Assembly: GCA_022495995.1 (NCBI GenBank)
Contig: JAFEMH010001295.1
Span: forward strand, 310,001 to 374,000
Source: Adenophora triphylla var. japonica
Taxonomy: Eukaryota; Streptophyta; Magnoliopsida; Asterales; Campanulaceae
Length of the DNA stretch: 64,000 bases
Direction of reading: 5' to 3'
The notes under the pieces were generated by a model that had not been told where the DNA came from, ran no database searches, and worked only from the letters and a program-made list of their open reading frames with translations. This document shows, one piece after another, positions 11,269-21,892 of the stretch (within the stretch, counting starts at the first letter, position 1; each line of letters starts with the position of its first letter). Made by a program: the position numbers and the translations under genes.

Positions 11269-12474
11269 GTTGGAATTCGGTTCCAAATATTCAGTATGAC
11301 CAATATTTGACCGAAAATTAAATGTAATTTCATTTTGTGTAAATGAAAATAAATTGCATATTTGTAATCTACATTTGGAGTAGATTAATTTTATTTATTT
11401 ATTTTCTCAAAACCAAATTGTGGTGAATGAGAAATTAATGCTCAAATTATGCAATTGGAAATGGGTTTATTAATAGTTTGTGAATGTGAAAGTCATATCT
11501 CACATTGCCTATAAAGCACAAATTTTGAGAGTTTTTAAACGCATCCACTTAAAGTAGGTAACAATCAAGTGTTATCATCCTAACCATGCAACATAATGGT
11601 CCATTGGGCTAACCATGCAAATAGTGGCCCAAATTTTGCTAGTTTTGGACTAGCACAAATTCAAACTAGGAGGATGGTGCGCGAGCACGCAAAGGGCGCA
11701 TTGGGCGCTTTATAGGCGCACTTTGCACTTCGCATCGGTCGCTGGGAGCTGTGGAGCCTTAGAGTTTTGAGAAATTCAGTCAAGGTTCGTAGCTCGGCTA
11801 GCTTGGGTGTATATGGGCGGTTCTCGGTCGCTAGAAGCTGTGGAGCCTTAATGTTTTGAGAAATTCAGTCAAGGTTTGTGGCTCAGGTAGCTCGGGTGCA
11901 TATGGGCGGTTCGGAGTTGCATTGGTTTGGAACAGGGCCGGCTCGGTTCAAGCGTGTCATCGGGTCGGTGTGGGCAGTCCAGGTGGGGCAGGCCACGGAT
12001 AGGGGTGAATAGGTACAATGGGCCGAACGGGTATGCGTTGGGAGAATGTGTCCATTCGAATGGAAATGGGTTGGTTCAGAGGATTTGTGTCCCTTCGAAT
12101 AGGTGTGGGTCGATTCGCTAAATCTGGTGCCTTGATCATGATCAGATCGGACGGTTCAGATTCATCCGATCTGAGTTGTGTCTATTCCATAAAATGCAAC
12201 ACAACTCTTGGAAAACTATAAAATGATCCCCCAGGTTTGACAAATTCATTCGGTCAACAGGCATTCAATAGCAAATTAGAGAGAGAGCATATTGAATTAT
12301 AAAATTCCTTTTAAATTCAGATGTTCCAAACATTAAGATTTGTTCGCCGAATTCGTTAATTTGGAGTGCTTCTATTAACGACAGTTAAAGTCGTTGCATA
12401 TTACGAGAAAATTGTCGGTAACCGTTAACACCAGTGCAGGGCAATTACTTATTACGGAGATTGTGTAGAAAACA
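11269..12474 (+). repeat. Probable 3' LTR of older copia
   Basis: It begins TGTTGGAATTC after a polypurine-like tract. A TATAAAA lies at about 12217. A TG...CA-type end is plausible near 12474. The partner LTR is not in the window, so the right boundary is approximate. Within it, a segment around 11745-11780 is partly repeated at 11825-11860 (GAAGCTGTGGAGCCTTA). Confidence 0.6.
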
Positions 12475-13690
12475 AGCATCAACTTTCCGCATTCCATTTT
12501 TATTTCGGATTTTAATTATTTTCAGTTAATTTCTTAACAAAGCCTTTTCGAATTTCCGTCATTTTCCCCACATCTTATTAATAAACAAATATTAAAAAAA
12601 AAAAATTCATTTTGAAATTGCACTTTTCAAATAGGACTTTTAAATGAGGTTTTTGTTCCTTTTCAAATGAAATGGAAGGATTATACTGATTTTTATTTTA
12701 TCCGCTATTTTCATGATCTTTTACTAAGAGCAGGCCTCTACTCTACTCCATCAGTCTTACTCAAAAATAAATAAATTTTGAGTGTCTCATTATAAAAGTC
12801 ACACTCACAAACAAAATAGATTTTTTTTTTTAAATAATTTTTATTCATTTGATCCACTTGTTTTACTTAAATAACTATTTACTTACTATTCACTATACCA
12901 CTTTTTCTCTTTTAGTTCATTTTTTATACTCACAACATTTACTCTTTTATATACTTTTCTTAATTCTCGTATAAAACTTATTGTGTATTTTTGAATGGTG
13001 GGGAGGAAGTATATGTTTTGGAAACTGTTGATTGACTGATGATAAAAACAGAAGCTTTCTCAATCAAGAATTGTCAGCATTCCACTTGTCGAGCTTAACC
13101 TAATTGTCTTTACATACACCGTGATCTTCAACCTTGTTTGATCATCCATGTTTTATTATGATATTTACATTAATTTAACCTAAAGCCTTGTTTGGACATT
13201 TGTATATTGTTATGTCATTTACCTTATTTTAAAGAGTTTGTGTCGATACATACAACCTTGGCCTGCAAACTCTATAACAGCGACCCTTTTTGTTTTTATC
13301 AATTGGAATATTCACAAATATGGAACTGATTTCAGCACAGTAATCGGTAGCGATTTAGGTTAGGTTACGAGACCTCTTTTTTTGATTAATTTTTTTATTG
13401 ATGAATATTTTTTGTGATTGATTTAATCTGAGCCGATAATTGTTTAAAAAAATATTTATATCACCTAAATCTTGAACCTAAATCATGAAGGATTACTGTG
13501 GTGAAGCAGCTGAGCAAAAGTTCCAAATCAAAAATGCACCTAGTATTCTTGACTTGTTCTATTGTGTCCTATAATGAAATTCCAAGATACCATACATTCC
13601 TCCATTCACTATAAGAATCTAATCCCACCCCAAAAAACTTGTTCTTTTAAATTAAAAGCAGGGTGATAATTAGATTTAAGGTTTTTAGAT
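12475..13690 (+). promoter_or_regulatory. Upstream region of the ERF gene
   Basis: AT-rich intergenic DNA with a MITE at 12746-13009 and no coding sequence. A possible core promoter lies in the last 100 bases (CACTATAAGAATC near 13606). The boundaries are inferred only from the start of the ERF gene. Confidence 0.4.
12746..13009. mobile_element. Stowaway-like MITE
   Basis: It starts CTCCATCAGTCTTACTC and ends with GGTGGGGAGGAAG. The arms share an inverted CTYC...CATTCAAAAAT-type pattern, with TA on both sides, which fits a degenerate Stowaway/Tc1-mariner MITE of about 264 bp. No coding capacity. Confidence 0.5.
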
Positions 13691-14755
13691 ATGACTAATA
13701 CTGTGCAACCAACACCGACCGAGGGTGCACGAGGAAGGAGAAAGTCGGCTAACTCGAGGGGACATCATAGGTTTGTTGGTGTTCGACAGAGGCCTTCGGG
13801 AAGATGGGTGGCGGAGATCAAGGACTCGTTGCAAAAGGTTAGGCTTTGGCTTGGTACTTTTGACACGGCTGAGGAAGCTGCCCGGGCTTACGACGATGCA
13901 GCCCGAGCACTCCGTGGGGCTAATGCGCGTACCAACTTTGAGTTGCCTAGTGGTGGGCCTAATGGTATGCGTAGTTTGCCTGATACTACGGTGCCATTTT
14001 CTTTTGAGGAAGCGTGTGCGCCTGAGGATGTTGAAGAGGGACTTCTTGGTGCACTGAAGGCGAAGCTGAACGTCGGGGGTACCTCGAGATTGGGGAAGGG
14101 GGGCTCGGTACCCTCGCAATCTACTTGTTTTACGGGCTTACAACATAAGACCGACAATAAAAAGAAAGATCCACCAAGCATGCTAAATGAGGCTCCTCTC
14201 TCACATAAAAGAACTAGGGATACTGTCAAACCAGTATCGAATCCTAGTAACTTGGGATTCAATCAAAATGACACGAATGATCACTTGCCACTAGATCATG
14301 ATCAACATTGTCATAATCATATGTACAATGGCGATCATGATCAGGTCAAGCTAGTGGCAAGTTATGATCAAGGCACCGAGATGCACTATATACCAACCCC
14401 ACCCGTTACCATGTCGTGGCAAACCGATCAGCATGTTCAAGGAGCACCTTGGCTCCTCGGAGCAAGCATGAACCATGTCCATGATGCGCAACATGATGCC
14501 TTCTTTAACGCCATTGCAAGTGCGCCATGGCCACTTCAAGGATCAACGCAAGCAATGATAAGTACTATGCCGCCATATATTCCTCAAACAAACGGAGAAA
14601 GTGGCGTGGCCGGTGGTTGGTCATTAGATCAGCAGGTTATGCACTGTGAAAATGGGAATTGGGCTGAAGGCAGTGTTGGGGTAGGTAATGGTGCAGCAGC
14701 CATTAATGACTCAAATTGGGATCCTTTCTTGTTTGTAAACTCTGTACTAGGTTAA
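13691..14755 (+). CDS. AP2/ERF transcription factor, ERF subfamily (RAP2.11/ERN-like)
   Basis: An intact single-exon gene of 354 residues and the only clearly functional host gene here. A basic N-terminal stretch (GRRK, residues 15-18) precedes one AP2 DNA-binding domain at about residues 26-85: [18 protein letters not shown], then [19 protein letters not shown], ending RTNF. WVAEIKD with Ala at the key position is ERF rather than DREB type. RPSGRW in place of RPWGKW is what I know from the RAP2.11/ERN branch (ERF group V). Such proteins bind GCC-box-like DNA in the nucleus. The rest is low complexity: a His/Asp/Asn-rich patch near residues 197-222 and an acidic, Trp-containing C-terminus (SNWDPF) that may activate transcription. 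The exact orthologue is not certain. Confidence 0.93.
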   Translation: MTNTVQPTPTEGARGRRKSANSRGHHRFVGVRQRPSGRWVAEIKDSLQKVRLWLGTFDTAEEAARAYDDAARALRGANARTNFELPSGGPNGMRSLPDTTVPFSFEEACAPEDVEEGLLGALKAKLNVGGTSRLGKGGSVPSQSTCFTGLQHKTDNKKKDPPSMLNEAPLSHKRTRDTVKPVSNPSNLGFNQNDTNDHLPLDHDQHCHNHMYNGDHDQVKLVASYDQGTEMHYIPTPPVTMSWQTDQHVQGAPWLLGASMNHVHDAQHDAFFNAIASAPWPLQGSTQAMISTMPPYIPQTNGESGVAGGWSLDQQVMHCENGNWAEGSVGVGNGAAAINDSNWDPFLFVNSVLG

Positions 14756-15700
14756 AGAAATCGACTAGGATTAAACTTGATAATATCAAGAATATTAACT
14801 GGATTCATTTTATTTGTATGTTTAGCTCTTTGGAGAGAGCGAAAAATTCGAGCTCCCAATTAATCATATGGTATCTTTTAGCTTTTCTGCTGATAAAATG
14901 GGTTACCAGCCCCATCAGGGCTTAAAGATCATAAACTTTAAAACCCGAATGACTGACGATACTCAACTTATTCTGCGTCACAGTTAAAATCATTCAAAAA
15001 CATAAAGTTACCAAATTTATCCGATTTAACTGTAACAAAATCGAGGTTATGTCTCGAAGAATAAGTAGAGTAGCGTCAGACAGTTAAAATCATAGTCCCT
15101 CACAGAATAAGGTAAACTAGAATCATCCATCGGGTAACTGAAGAGTTCAAATCATACAAATATCAGTTCAAGCCAACGAGTTACTCGCAGGGTGACGCTA
15201 CTCTACTTATACTACGAGGGACTATAATTTTAACTCTGTTAGAATCGAAGTTCACCATATTAACCGCGACAGAATCAAAGTTCTTATCAAACATGTTTGG
15301 ACATTCCTAGTCGTAGCGTCTGAAAGATCAAGGTAACCGAAGAACAATCAATAAAAATAGCAGACAAAAAATAATAAAAGCAATTAAAAAAAAAAATTAA
15401 AATGACAAGGAGACAAGCTGGGACTAAATCTATATGAATAGGTCCAAATCTAAGAAAGATTCAATCAAACTCAACCCTACGTAACTACCTGCTCATAAAC
15501 AACTGCTAAGACCAACAAATATTAATCTACATTTCCAATTCCATGTTCAACATTCCGGCATCATGCTCAAATCTATAATACAATACAAGGGGTTTTTAAC
15601 CGCCTCTTATCTAAGGCATAAGTGGTGGCTGAAAATTATCTTCCTTACCCATGACTCCCACGATGTTACGTCAGTTCAATTTACTCCTCAGCGGTTGAAG
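14756..15700. other. Intergenic region 3' of the ERF gene
   Basis: It contains the ERF 3' untranslated region and AT-rich DNA. Two short segments, AGTAGAGTAGCGTCA and AGTTAAAATCATAGTCCCTC at 15066-15106, recur in inverted form at 15190-15240. No coding sequence was recognised. Confidence 0.6.
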
Positions 15701-16145
15701 TGTTAGGATCGCTCACCCATACAAGAAATTCGCAACAAGAGAAATCAAACAACACACACACACACGAAATTAAGACAAAACACACAATATTTCGTGGTTC
15801 GGCTAAAAGCCTATTCCACCCAAAATATAACTTCTATATATTTCTTGATATTACAAGAATGGAGACACCCTCTCTCTCAACACTCTTGAATATCCTCACC
15901 AATCGCATACAAGCATACAATTTCTCTCTCTAAATTGTAAACCTATGCTAACTCTCTCAAGTTCTCTCAAGTTCTATCTAAACCCTAACTAGTGAAGCCT
16001 ATTTATATAGGGGAGACACACCCACTTTTCCCCTTTTTTAACCGATATGGGATTACTATTCCTTCTCCTAAGAAATGCAATATGGGATAAGTAATCTTTT
16101 CCTACTCATAATAGGATTTAGGCAATATTAGTCAAATTCCTAACA
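15701..16145 (-). repeat. 3' LTR of deleted copia
   Basis: 445 bp, a near-identical direct repeat of 17793-18228. A TATTTATATAGG block near 16000 reads as a TATA box on the minus strand. The CACACACACA run near 15750 is longer than in the partner LTR. Confidence 0.93.
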
Positions 16146-17517
16146 AATCTCCCCTTGACCAAAATTTCCTAAAATTTCATTAACTCCAGAGAAGCGAACT
16201 TTTTTCCCAATCTTCTTCTCCTTTTTGTCATCACAAAAAGATCTTCCACGCAAGGATTGCCCCTCCAAATAGCGAATATTCCTTGCACCTTTTCTCCCTT
16301 GAAGAATCAAGCGCTTTCCTTTGTACACTTTGCACGTCTGTCTTCTTCCAACATATCGATACCCATGAGATGTAAAAACTCCTAGTGAAAGCAAATTCGC
16401 AGTCGCGCCAGGAACATACTTCACATTCAAAGTGGTTTTCACAGACCCATCATAAAGCTTGAAGCGTACACTCCCAACACCTTCAATCTTCAATTTCTGC
16501 TCATTACCAACTTTGATTTCTCCAAAATTTCCCTCCGGTCGCAAAGTGTCAAACATAGCTCGATCCTTACAAATATGCACCAAGCAAACGGTGAATCTAG
16601 CACCCATTCAGACTTCTTCTCCTCAATCACATCAGCAGCAGCTATAGTTTCTGTCAAAAGAAAATCTCCATTATCACTATCACTATCAATCGTGTTAACG
16701 TTCTCTTCGTCAACCTTTTTCTTTCCTTTCACACCACGTAAACTTTTCAAATCATCACGAAATTTTGGGCAACGCATCTGCATATGACCAGTCTCTCCAC
16801 AGTAGAAGCACTCAATCTTACTCATATCTCTATCTCCCCTAGATTGAGACCTTCCTCTTCCTTTTGAGCCACCACGATTATAATTTCTCCCTCTTTTTCA
16901 GAACCCTCCGCAACTAGTACTCTGTCACCATTGGAGAAGCTATCACTCCTCGTCATCCTTTCATTATCCCTCAACGCCTTAACCACGTCATCAAGTGTTA
17001 AAGTAGTCATACCTGTCAACATCGTCTGCACAAAAGGCTTGTAGGACTTGGGTAATGAAGCCAACAATAACAAAGCTTGCTCCTCATCTTTAATTGTCTC
17101 ATCAACATTAGACAATAACAAAGCTTGTTGACTGAAAGAATTAACATGGTCATGCAAATTACCCCCTTCATCAAACTTCAAACAATATAAATCCATCTTT
17201 AAGAACAAGCGATTAGTCAATGATTTAGACGCATAAATACTAGCAAGTTTCTTCCAAATATCCCTTGGTGTTTTCTCCTTCAAAACACTATATTTAATTT
17301 CAGGAGCAAGTGCTAACCTTATCGTACTCGAAGCCCTCTTCTGAATTTTAGCCCAATCCACGTCTTTCATCTCATATGGCTTGTTCTCTTTCAAAGCTTC
17401 ATCAAGTCCTTGTTGAACCAACACATCTTGGATTGTCATCTGCCACACCGTGAAATCCATCTTCCCATCGAAGGTCGGGACTTGATACTTCGATATTCCA
17501 ATATCCATATTTCTCAA
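16140..17517 (-). pseudogene. Gag with zinc knuckle and pre-integrase remnant
   Basis: A 231-residue Gag starts at 17517 (MRNMDIGISKYQVPTFDGKM; LASLPKSYKPFVQTML), typical of the copia retrotransposon Gag domain. After a frame break near 16825 the CCHC knuckle CFYCGETGHMQMRCPKF is read. Then a WVLDSPFAW block lies where the protease DSG should be, so the active site is damaged. The last part (LLSLGVFTSHGYRYVGRR) is the pre-integrase region, and coding ends there by deletion. Gag would package RNA. Confidence 0.88.
16146..16156 (-). other. Polypurine tract
   Basis: The minus strand reads AAGGGGAGATT immediately before the 3' LTR. Confidence 0.85.
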
Positions 17518-17778
17518 AATATGAATTTCTTCAAACTGCTGCTGCTGTCCGGATACAATTCCCGATTCTTGGGACCTTAAAATCCAATCTCCACCGTTAA
17601 GATTTAAGATCTATTAGTCCCGAAGCTACTCACCAAAAATCAGCCCGATCCAACGGTAAACGAATTCTCTACGTCAATTTTCCTACCGCTGCGCTGAAAA
17701 AAACGAACCAGAAACTGCAATTTTTTCTTCAATTTTTTTGCTCTCTTTTCTTGAGGCGAATTCTTCTCTTCAACCAAA

Positions 17779-17790
17779 GCTCTGATACCA
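17779..17790 (-). other. Primer-binding site, tRNA-iMet type
   Basis: The minus strand reads TGGTATCAGAGC two bases inside the 5' LTR end. Confidence 0.95.
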
Positions 17791-17792
17791 CT

Positions 17793-18228
17793 TGTTAGGA
17801 TCGCTCACCCATACAAGAAATTCGCAACAAGAGAAATCAAACAACACACACACGAAATAAAGACAAAACACACAATATTTCGTAGTTCGGCTAAAAGCCT
17901 ATTCCACTCAAAATATAACTTCTATATATTTCATGATATTACAAGAATGGAGACACCCTTTCTCTCAACACTCTTGAATATCCTCACCAATCGCATACAA
18001 GCGTACAATTTCTCTCTCTAAATTGTAAACATATGCTAACTCTCTCAAGTTCTCTCAAGTTCTATCTAAACCCTAACTAGTGAAGCCTATTTATATAGGG
18101 GAGGCACACCCACTTTTTCCCTTTTCTAATCGATATGGGATCACTTTTCCTTCTCCTAACCAATATGGAATAAGTAATATTTTACTAGTCATAATAGGAT
18201 TTAGGCAATATTAGTCAAATTCCTAACA
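17793..18228 (-). repeat. 5' LTR of deleted copia
   Basis: 436 bp, partner of 15701-16145 with only a few percent difference. TSD TGAAG follows. Confidence 0.93.
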
Positions 18229-19757
18229 TGAAGAACAGTCCATTTGAGGCCTCCCTGTTCAAACTTCCGCATCTTCATCTTCTCTCTGGAGTCGCTTGCC
18301 GGAATCCATCTCCAAGAATTCCTTCGACACTCCCCTTTACCGGATCCGTACTCCGATCTCCCCCAAATTACTTGCTTTATCTCATTCGATTCATGATTTT
18401 AGCTTGAGATCTATCTTCTATTACTAATTTTTCTATTGAACTCGACAGTTTAATATCCCTAATCTCCGCGTTGGAACTTTGGATACGCTCCTCGCACTAA
18501 GCGATGACCTAGCATAAATTCCCTACCCGCATGGATGTTTACCCTAGATTGAAGAGATCAGGGGGAAGGACGTAAAATAATTTTGTTCCAGAGACTCCCT
18601 ACCCGCATGGATGTTTACCCTAGAGGTCTGTTTCTTTTCATTTTCATTATTTCTAAATTAATTGTCGTTGGTGCAAAGTATGTTGAAACCCTTGAAAGAG
18701 AAGAAGGAAAATAGACGATTCTGATATGATTTTGGCTTTAAAATTGGCTTGAGTTTAATGTTTTTAATTGCTTGGTTAATTGGTTTTGTTGTTGTTGCTG
18801 GTTTTGCTCCAAGAGAAAGGCTTAGATTAGAGGAAGATTGATTTGGACTTGGAGCATCATCTTGTTGTTGATAGGTTTGATATCCTATTTCTCCCTTTCA
18901 TGATTTTGGATGATCAGTAAGGATATATGATTAACATTCTTAATCATCAGTTTTTGTCCAAGTATTTTCTGTATAAAGTCAAAAGGTGGACTCCAGTTAT
19001 CTTGGGATGGGATTACATGGGGTTGTACCATATCCATGACCAATTCTTCTATATACACATTGAGCAATAATCCCACCAAACTCAAAATAACTTAGATTTT
19101 CTCCATCTTTAGCATTGTCCAGAGCATTATCAAGCATTGTCTCACGTTAAAGGTTAGTGTTTCATTTTTATATCTTAGTTCTCTTGCCAGACTCTTTGTT
19201 TCAGATATGGGGGTTTGATCTATCTCTATAATCTGTTAGTTGAGATTTCTGGATTTGCTTCTATATTTGGTTTGATCAGTAAGGTTTCTGAATTGGTTTT
19301 ATGGGTCGAGCTTTGCTCGCACTATCTGTTCGATCAAATGCCTAAGATCGGAACGAAAAAAAAATTGGAGAGATTTCTCTCGGACAAACACTCTCTTCTT
19401 CTCCTTTTCTTATTCCTTTTCTTCAACCAAACATCTCATCATTCCATGGTGAGATACAAAGAATAAGAACAATATAAAGTTCTCATTTATTTCATTATGA
19501 ATTTTTTATTGTCTTCCTTTTAAATATTTTAACTTTTAATTGTTTTCTTCTTCAAATACCATGTATTTAAATATATTTTTTCAGGTTTTAGCAGAATGAG
19601 GTGATGATTGTCTTCATAGCTTTGAGGTTCTACAATACAACTTAGACTGATTTTGAAAAGTTATAATTTGGGAATTAGGTTTGCATGCTGATTAATGGTC
19701 TGATGGGGCTAGAGAATCAACTTATGTGTTCAGTTTTTGGTGTATTGGATAATGGGT

Positions 19758-19799
<42 letters not shown>

Positions 19800-20131
19800 T
19801 TTGTGTTTCTCTATGAATTTATGTGTTCAGGTTTTGAATACTTTATATCACTATTATAGGTATGAAATTTAACGATATTCAACGATTGTCTTGCACATGT
19901 CCAAAACGGCCAATAATTTAGTTTGTGGGTCTGCCCACATTAGCTACTAAAAAGGAACAACTAATGCTATAAAAAATGGGTTGCAAACCTTCTGTTTGTT
20001 AATTTGAGTCAATCAAATTTGGTTGCAAGAGTTCTTAACTCCACTCCCTTGGTTTTTGTTTTCTTATACTTTCAAGCTTACAATCATACCCTTGTGTCTT
20101 TAACTGAACTGAAATTGATGTTGTGCATTTG
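18229..20131. other. Intergenic DNA between two retrotransposons
   Basis: No gene recognised. A 28-base direct repeat (CCCTACCCGCATGGATG...) lies at 18521-18548 and 18597-18624. A TA dinucleotide microsatellite lies at about 19760-19797. C/T-rich sequence near 18235-18370 resembles a 5' untranslated region but leads into no open frame. This DNA is contiguous in origin with 29930-31099, because the gypsy element between them is an insertion. Confidence 0.6.
19760..19797. repeat. (TA)n microsatellite
   Basis: An uninterrupted AT run of about 38 bases. Confidence 0.95.
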
Positions 20132-20370
20132 TGTAAGTACCCAAATCTGGCTCATGCCTTTCGGTTAAATTTTCCGGCAATTCTGGTAAATTTCCCGGTA
20201 ATTTCCCGGACTTTCCTAGAGTTCCGGAACAATTCCGGAACTGCCCCAAACCATTTAAGGGCTGAAGGGAAGGCTTAGTAATTAAGAAACACGTTTTTCT
20301 TAATTACAAAAACCTTCTAGAATTGCCACCTTGCATGATTCTAGAAACATGCTGAGTCATTGTGGATAAT

Positions 20371-20444
20371 GCCGCACGGCTGCATTAGCCAAGGACCTCT
20401 GGCCGCACGGCTTCATTAGCCTTATCCAGACTGCCTATAAATAG
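20371..20444 (+). promoter_or_regulatory. LTR promoter: palindrome doublet plus TATA box
   Basis: GCCGCACGGC occurs at 20371-20380 and 20402-20411, followed by TATAAATAG at 20436-20444. The same arrangement is in the 3' LTR (28427, 28458, TATA 28492). Confidence 0.75.
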
Positions 20445-20789
20445 AGACCTCCTCTACCCATTTCCATACACAGTTTTTCCAGCATAAAAACACCCAAAGA
20501 ATTCCTACGAAAATGAGAAGCTGAAGGAGTCAAGAAGCCACCTCCCTCCTCCATTGAAGCCCCCAAAGTTGGTCCTTCCACCAAGCAAGATCCAAAGGAG
20601 AAGAGGCCATCACCATTGGTAACCTCTCACTCTCTTAACCTTGCATTTTACTTGCTTTATGTGATTTATATTGCTCATTGCATTCATATATTGTCATTAT
20701 CTTGCTTGAGACTTGGTAGTTATCATTAAAGATCATATCTTTATCATACCCCCCTTCCCCCTTTGCATGAAATAGGCATCACTTGACAT

Positions 20790-21200
20790 TAAAAATGTAA
20801 TCTTTGAATCAAAAGGTGCATCCTTTGCACCTAAAACTCCCTTTTATACAATAAAAATATCATCTTTATGCATCCTTTGCTCATAAAAATGCAATCTTTA
20901 CATCCAAAATGCATCATTTGCATATATAAATCATGTCTTTATAAAAAAAGTGCATCCTTTACACCTAAAATCCATTTTCATGCATCCTTTGCATTAAAAA
21001 TCATCTATTTGCATGAACTTAGCATCCTTTGCTTTCAAAAATGAAATCTTTGTGCATCCTTTGCATAATAAATACTATTTTCCTCATAAAAATGCATCCT
21101 TTGCATAAAGATCATTTCTTTACATCAAAATGCATCCTTTGTAAATCAAATGCATCCTTTGCAACCCAAAAATGTCATCTTTTCACTAAAAATGTCATTT
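20790..21200 (+). repeat. Degenerate GCATCCTTTGCA repeats in the LTR
   Basis: More than ten copies of TGCATCCTTTGCA or close variants lie in AT-rich DNA downstream of the TATA box, so they would be transcribed. The same zone recurs in the 3' LTR (28850-29250), and in other form in the related LTRs at 44138 and 58519. Confidence 0.8.
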
Positions 21201-21875
21201 TTACATGCATTCCCCCATGTCCCCATTAGCAACCTTGAAACGGACCGGTGTAAAGATCCTATCTTTACATCGTTTCTTCCATTAAAGGTTCCATAATCTC
21301 TTTAGAAAGGGACAACCTTGAACCCTATATCTCCGATTATCACTTAAGACGAGCATGAAGCATTCATATAAGCTCGATCGTCTTAAGGTGTAGGATTGAT
21401 GGGCTAAAGACATTCCTTCCTAAAGAACCTCATTTTTGGGCTATAAAAGAGAGTCCTTCTCTCGATCACGCAAGTCCCGAGGTCAAAATGTGATGATCAC
21501 AAGTCCAAGATGAGGACGGGATCAAAATCCCGAATACATAAAATCCAAGAAATCCCGAGCGACAACCAATAAATGGTTTGTACGTCCGGAAGACAACTTG
21601 GGACATTCCCTCCCCTTTTATTCAAACACATGCACACAAGAAAGCACGCAAGCAAGCAAGATAAACGGAATCTAGGGAGACTTGCTACGGCAAGGCACCT
21701 TGGGTGAACGACGATCCATTCTTCCCAATGGGTAACTTAACCTCCGAACCCATAAATCCTTTTTTTCAAAGTTTTGAGGAAATCAAAATGGCGTGGCGAC
21801 TCCGTTTTTCAAATTAAACCGGATGTCTTCAAACTCGCGTGAATCCAAACAAAATTTGGGCACACATTCACAGTT

Positions 21876-21892
21876 TGGCGACTCCGCTAGGG
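21876..21892 (+). other. Primer-binding site, Tat type
   Basis: TGGCGACTCCGCTAGGG lies three bases inside the 5' LTR. This primer type is known for Tat/Ogre-group elements. Confidence 0.9.

Larger units (their letters stand above)
1656..12474 (+). mobile_element. Old Ty1/copia retrotransposon, 5' part missing, split by an inner copia
   Basis: Decayed copia polyprotein reads from about 1688 to 3890, stops at an inserted element (3891-10406), and resumes at 10407. The flanking TAGAT copies at 3886-3890 and 10407-10411 are the target duplication. RNase H coding continues to about 10728, and a 3' LTR appears to start at 11269. The 5' LTR, gag and protease are absent from the window, having been replaced by or lying beyond the TIR element. 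Frameshifts and stops are numerous, so it is a dead copy. Confidence 0.85.
15701..18228 (-). mobile_element. Internally deleted Ty1/copia element (gag only)
   Basis: LTRs at 15701-16145 and 17793-18228 both begin TGTTAGGATC and end CCTAACA. The TSD TGAAG lies at 15696-15700 and 18229-18233. On the minus strand a tRNA-iMet-type primer-binding site adjoins the 5' LTR and a polypurine tract adjoins the 3' LTR. The interior is only about 1.65 kb and codes for Gag plus a short pre-integrase stretch. Integrase, RT and RNase H are absent. It would need proteins from another copy to move. Confidence 0.95.
20132..21872 (+). repeat. 5' LTR of Tat element
   Basis: 1,741 bp from TGTAAGTACCC to CACATTCACA. 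Two GCCGCACGGC palindromes (20371 and 20402, 31 bases apart) sit just upstream of TATAAATAG at 20436. Downstream, about 20800-21190 is a degenerate series of GCATCCTTTGCA-like repeats. Confidence 0.95.

Noticed and set aside
11927..12221. Overlapping GC-rich readings near 11.9-12.2 kb
   Set aside because: They lie in the probable 3' LTR of the old copia and show no family motifs.
13691..14755. ERF gene as transposon-captured cargo
   Set aside because: It has a full-length uninterrupted frame, a complete AP2 domain and its own flanks. No TIR or LTR pair encloses it.
21029..21229. Identical 66-residue readings at 21029 and 29086
   Set aside because: They are the GCATCCTTTGCA repeat zone of the two LTRs read as protein.
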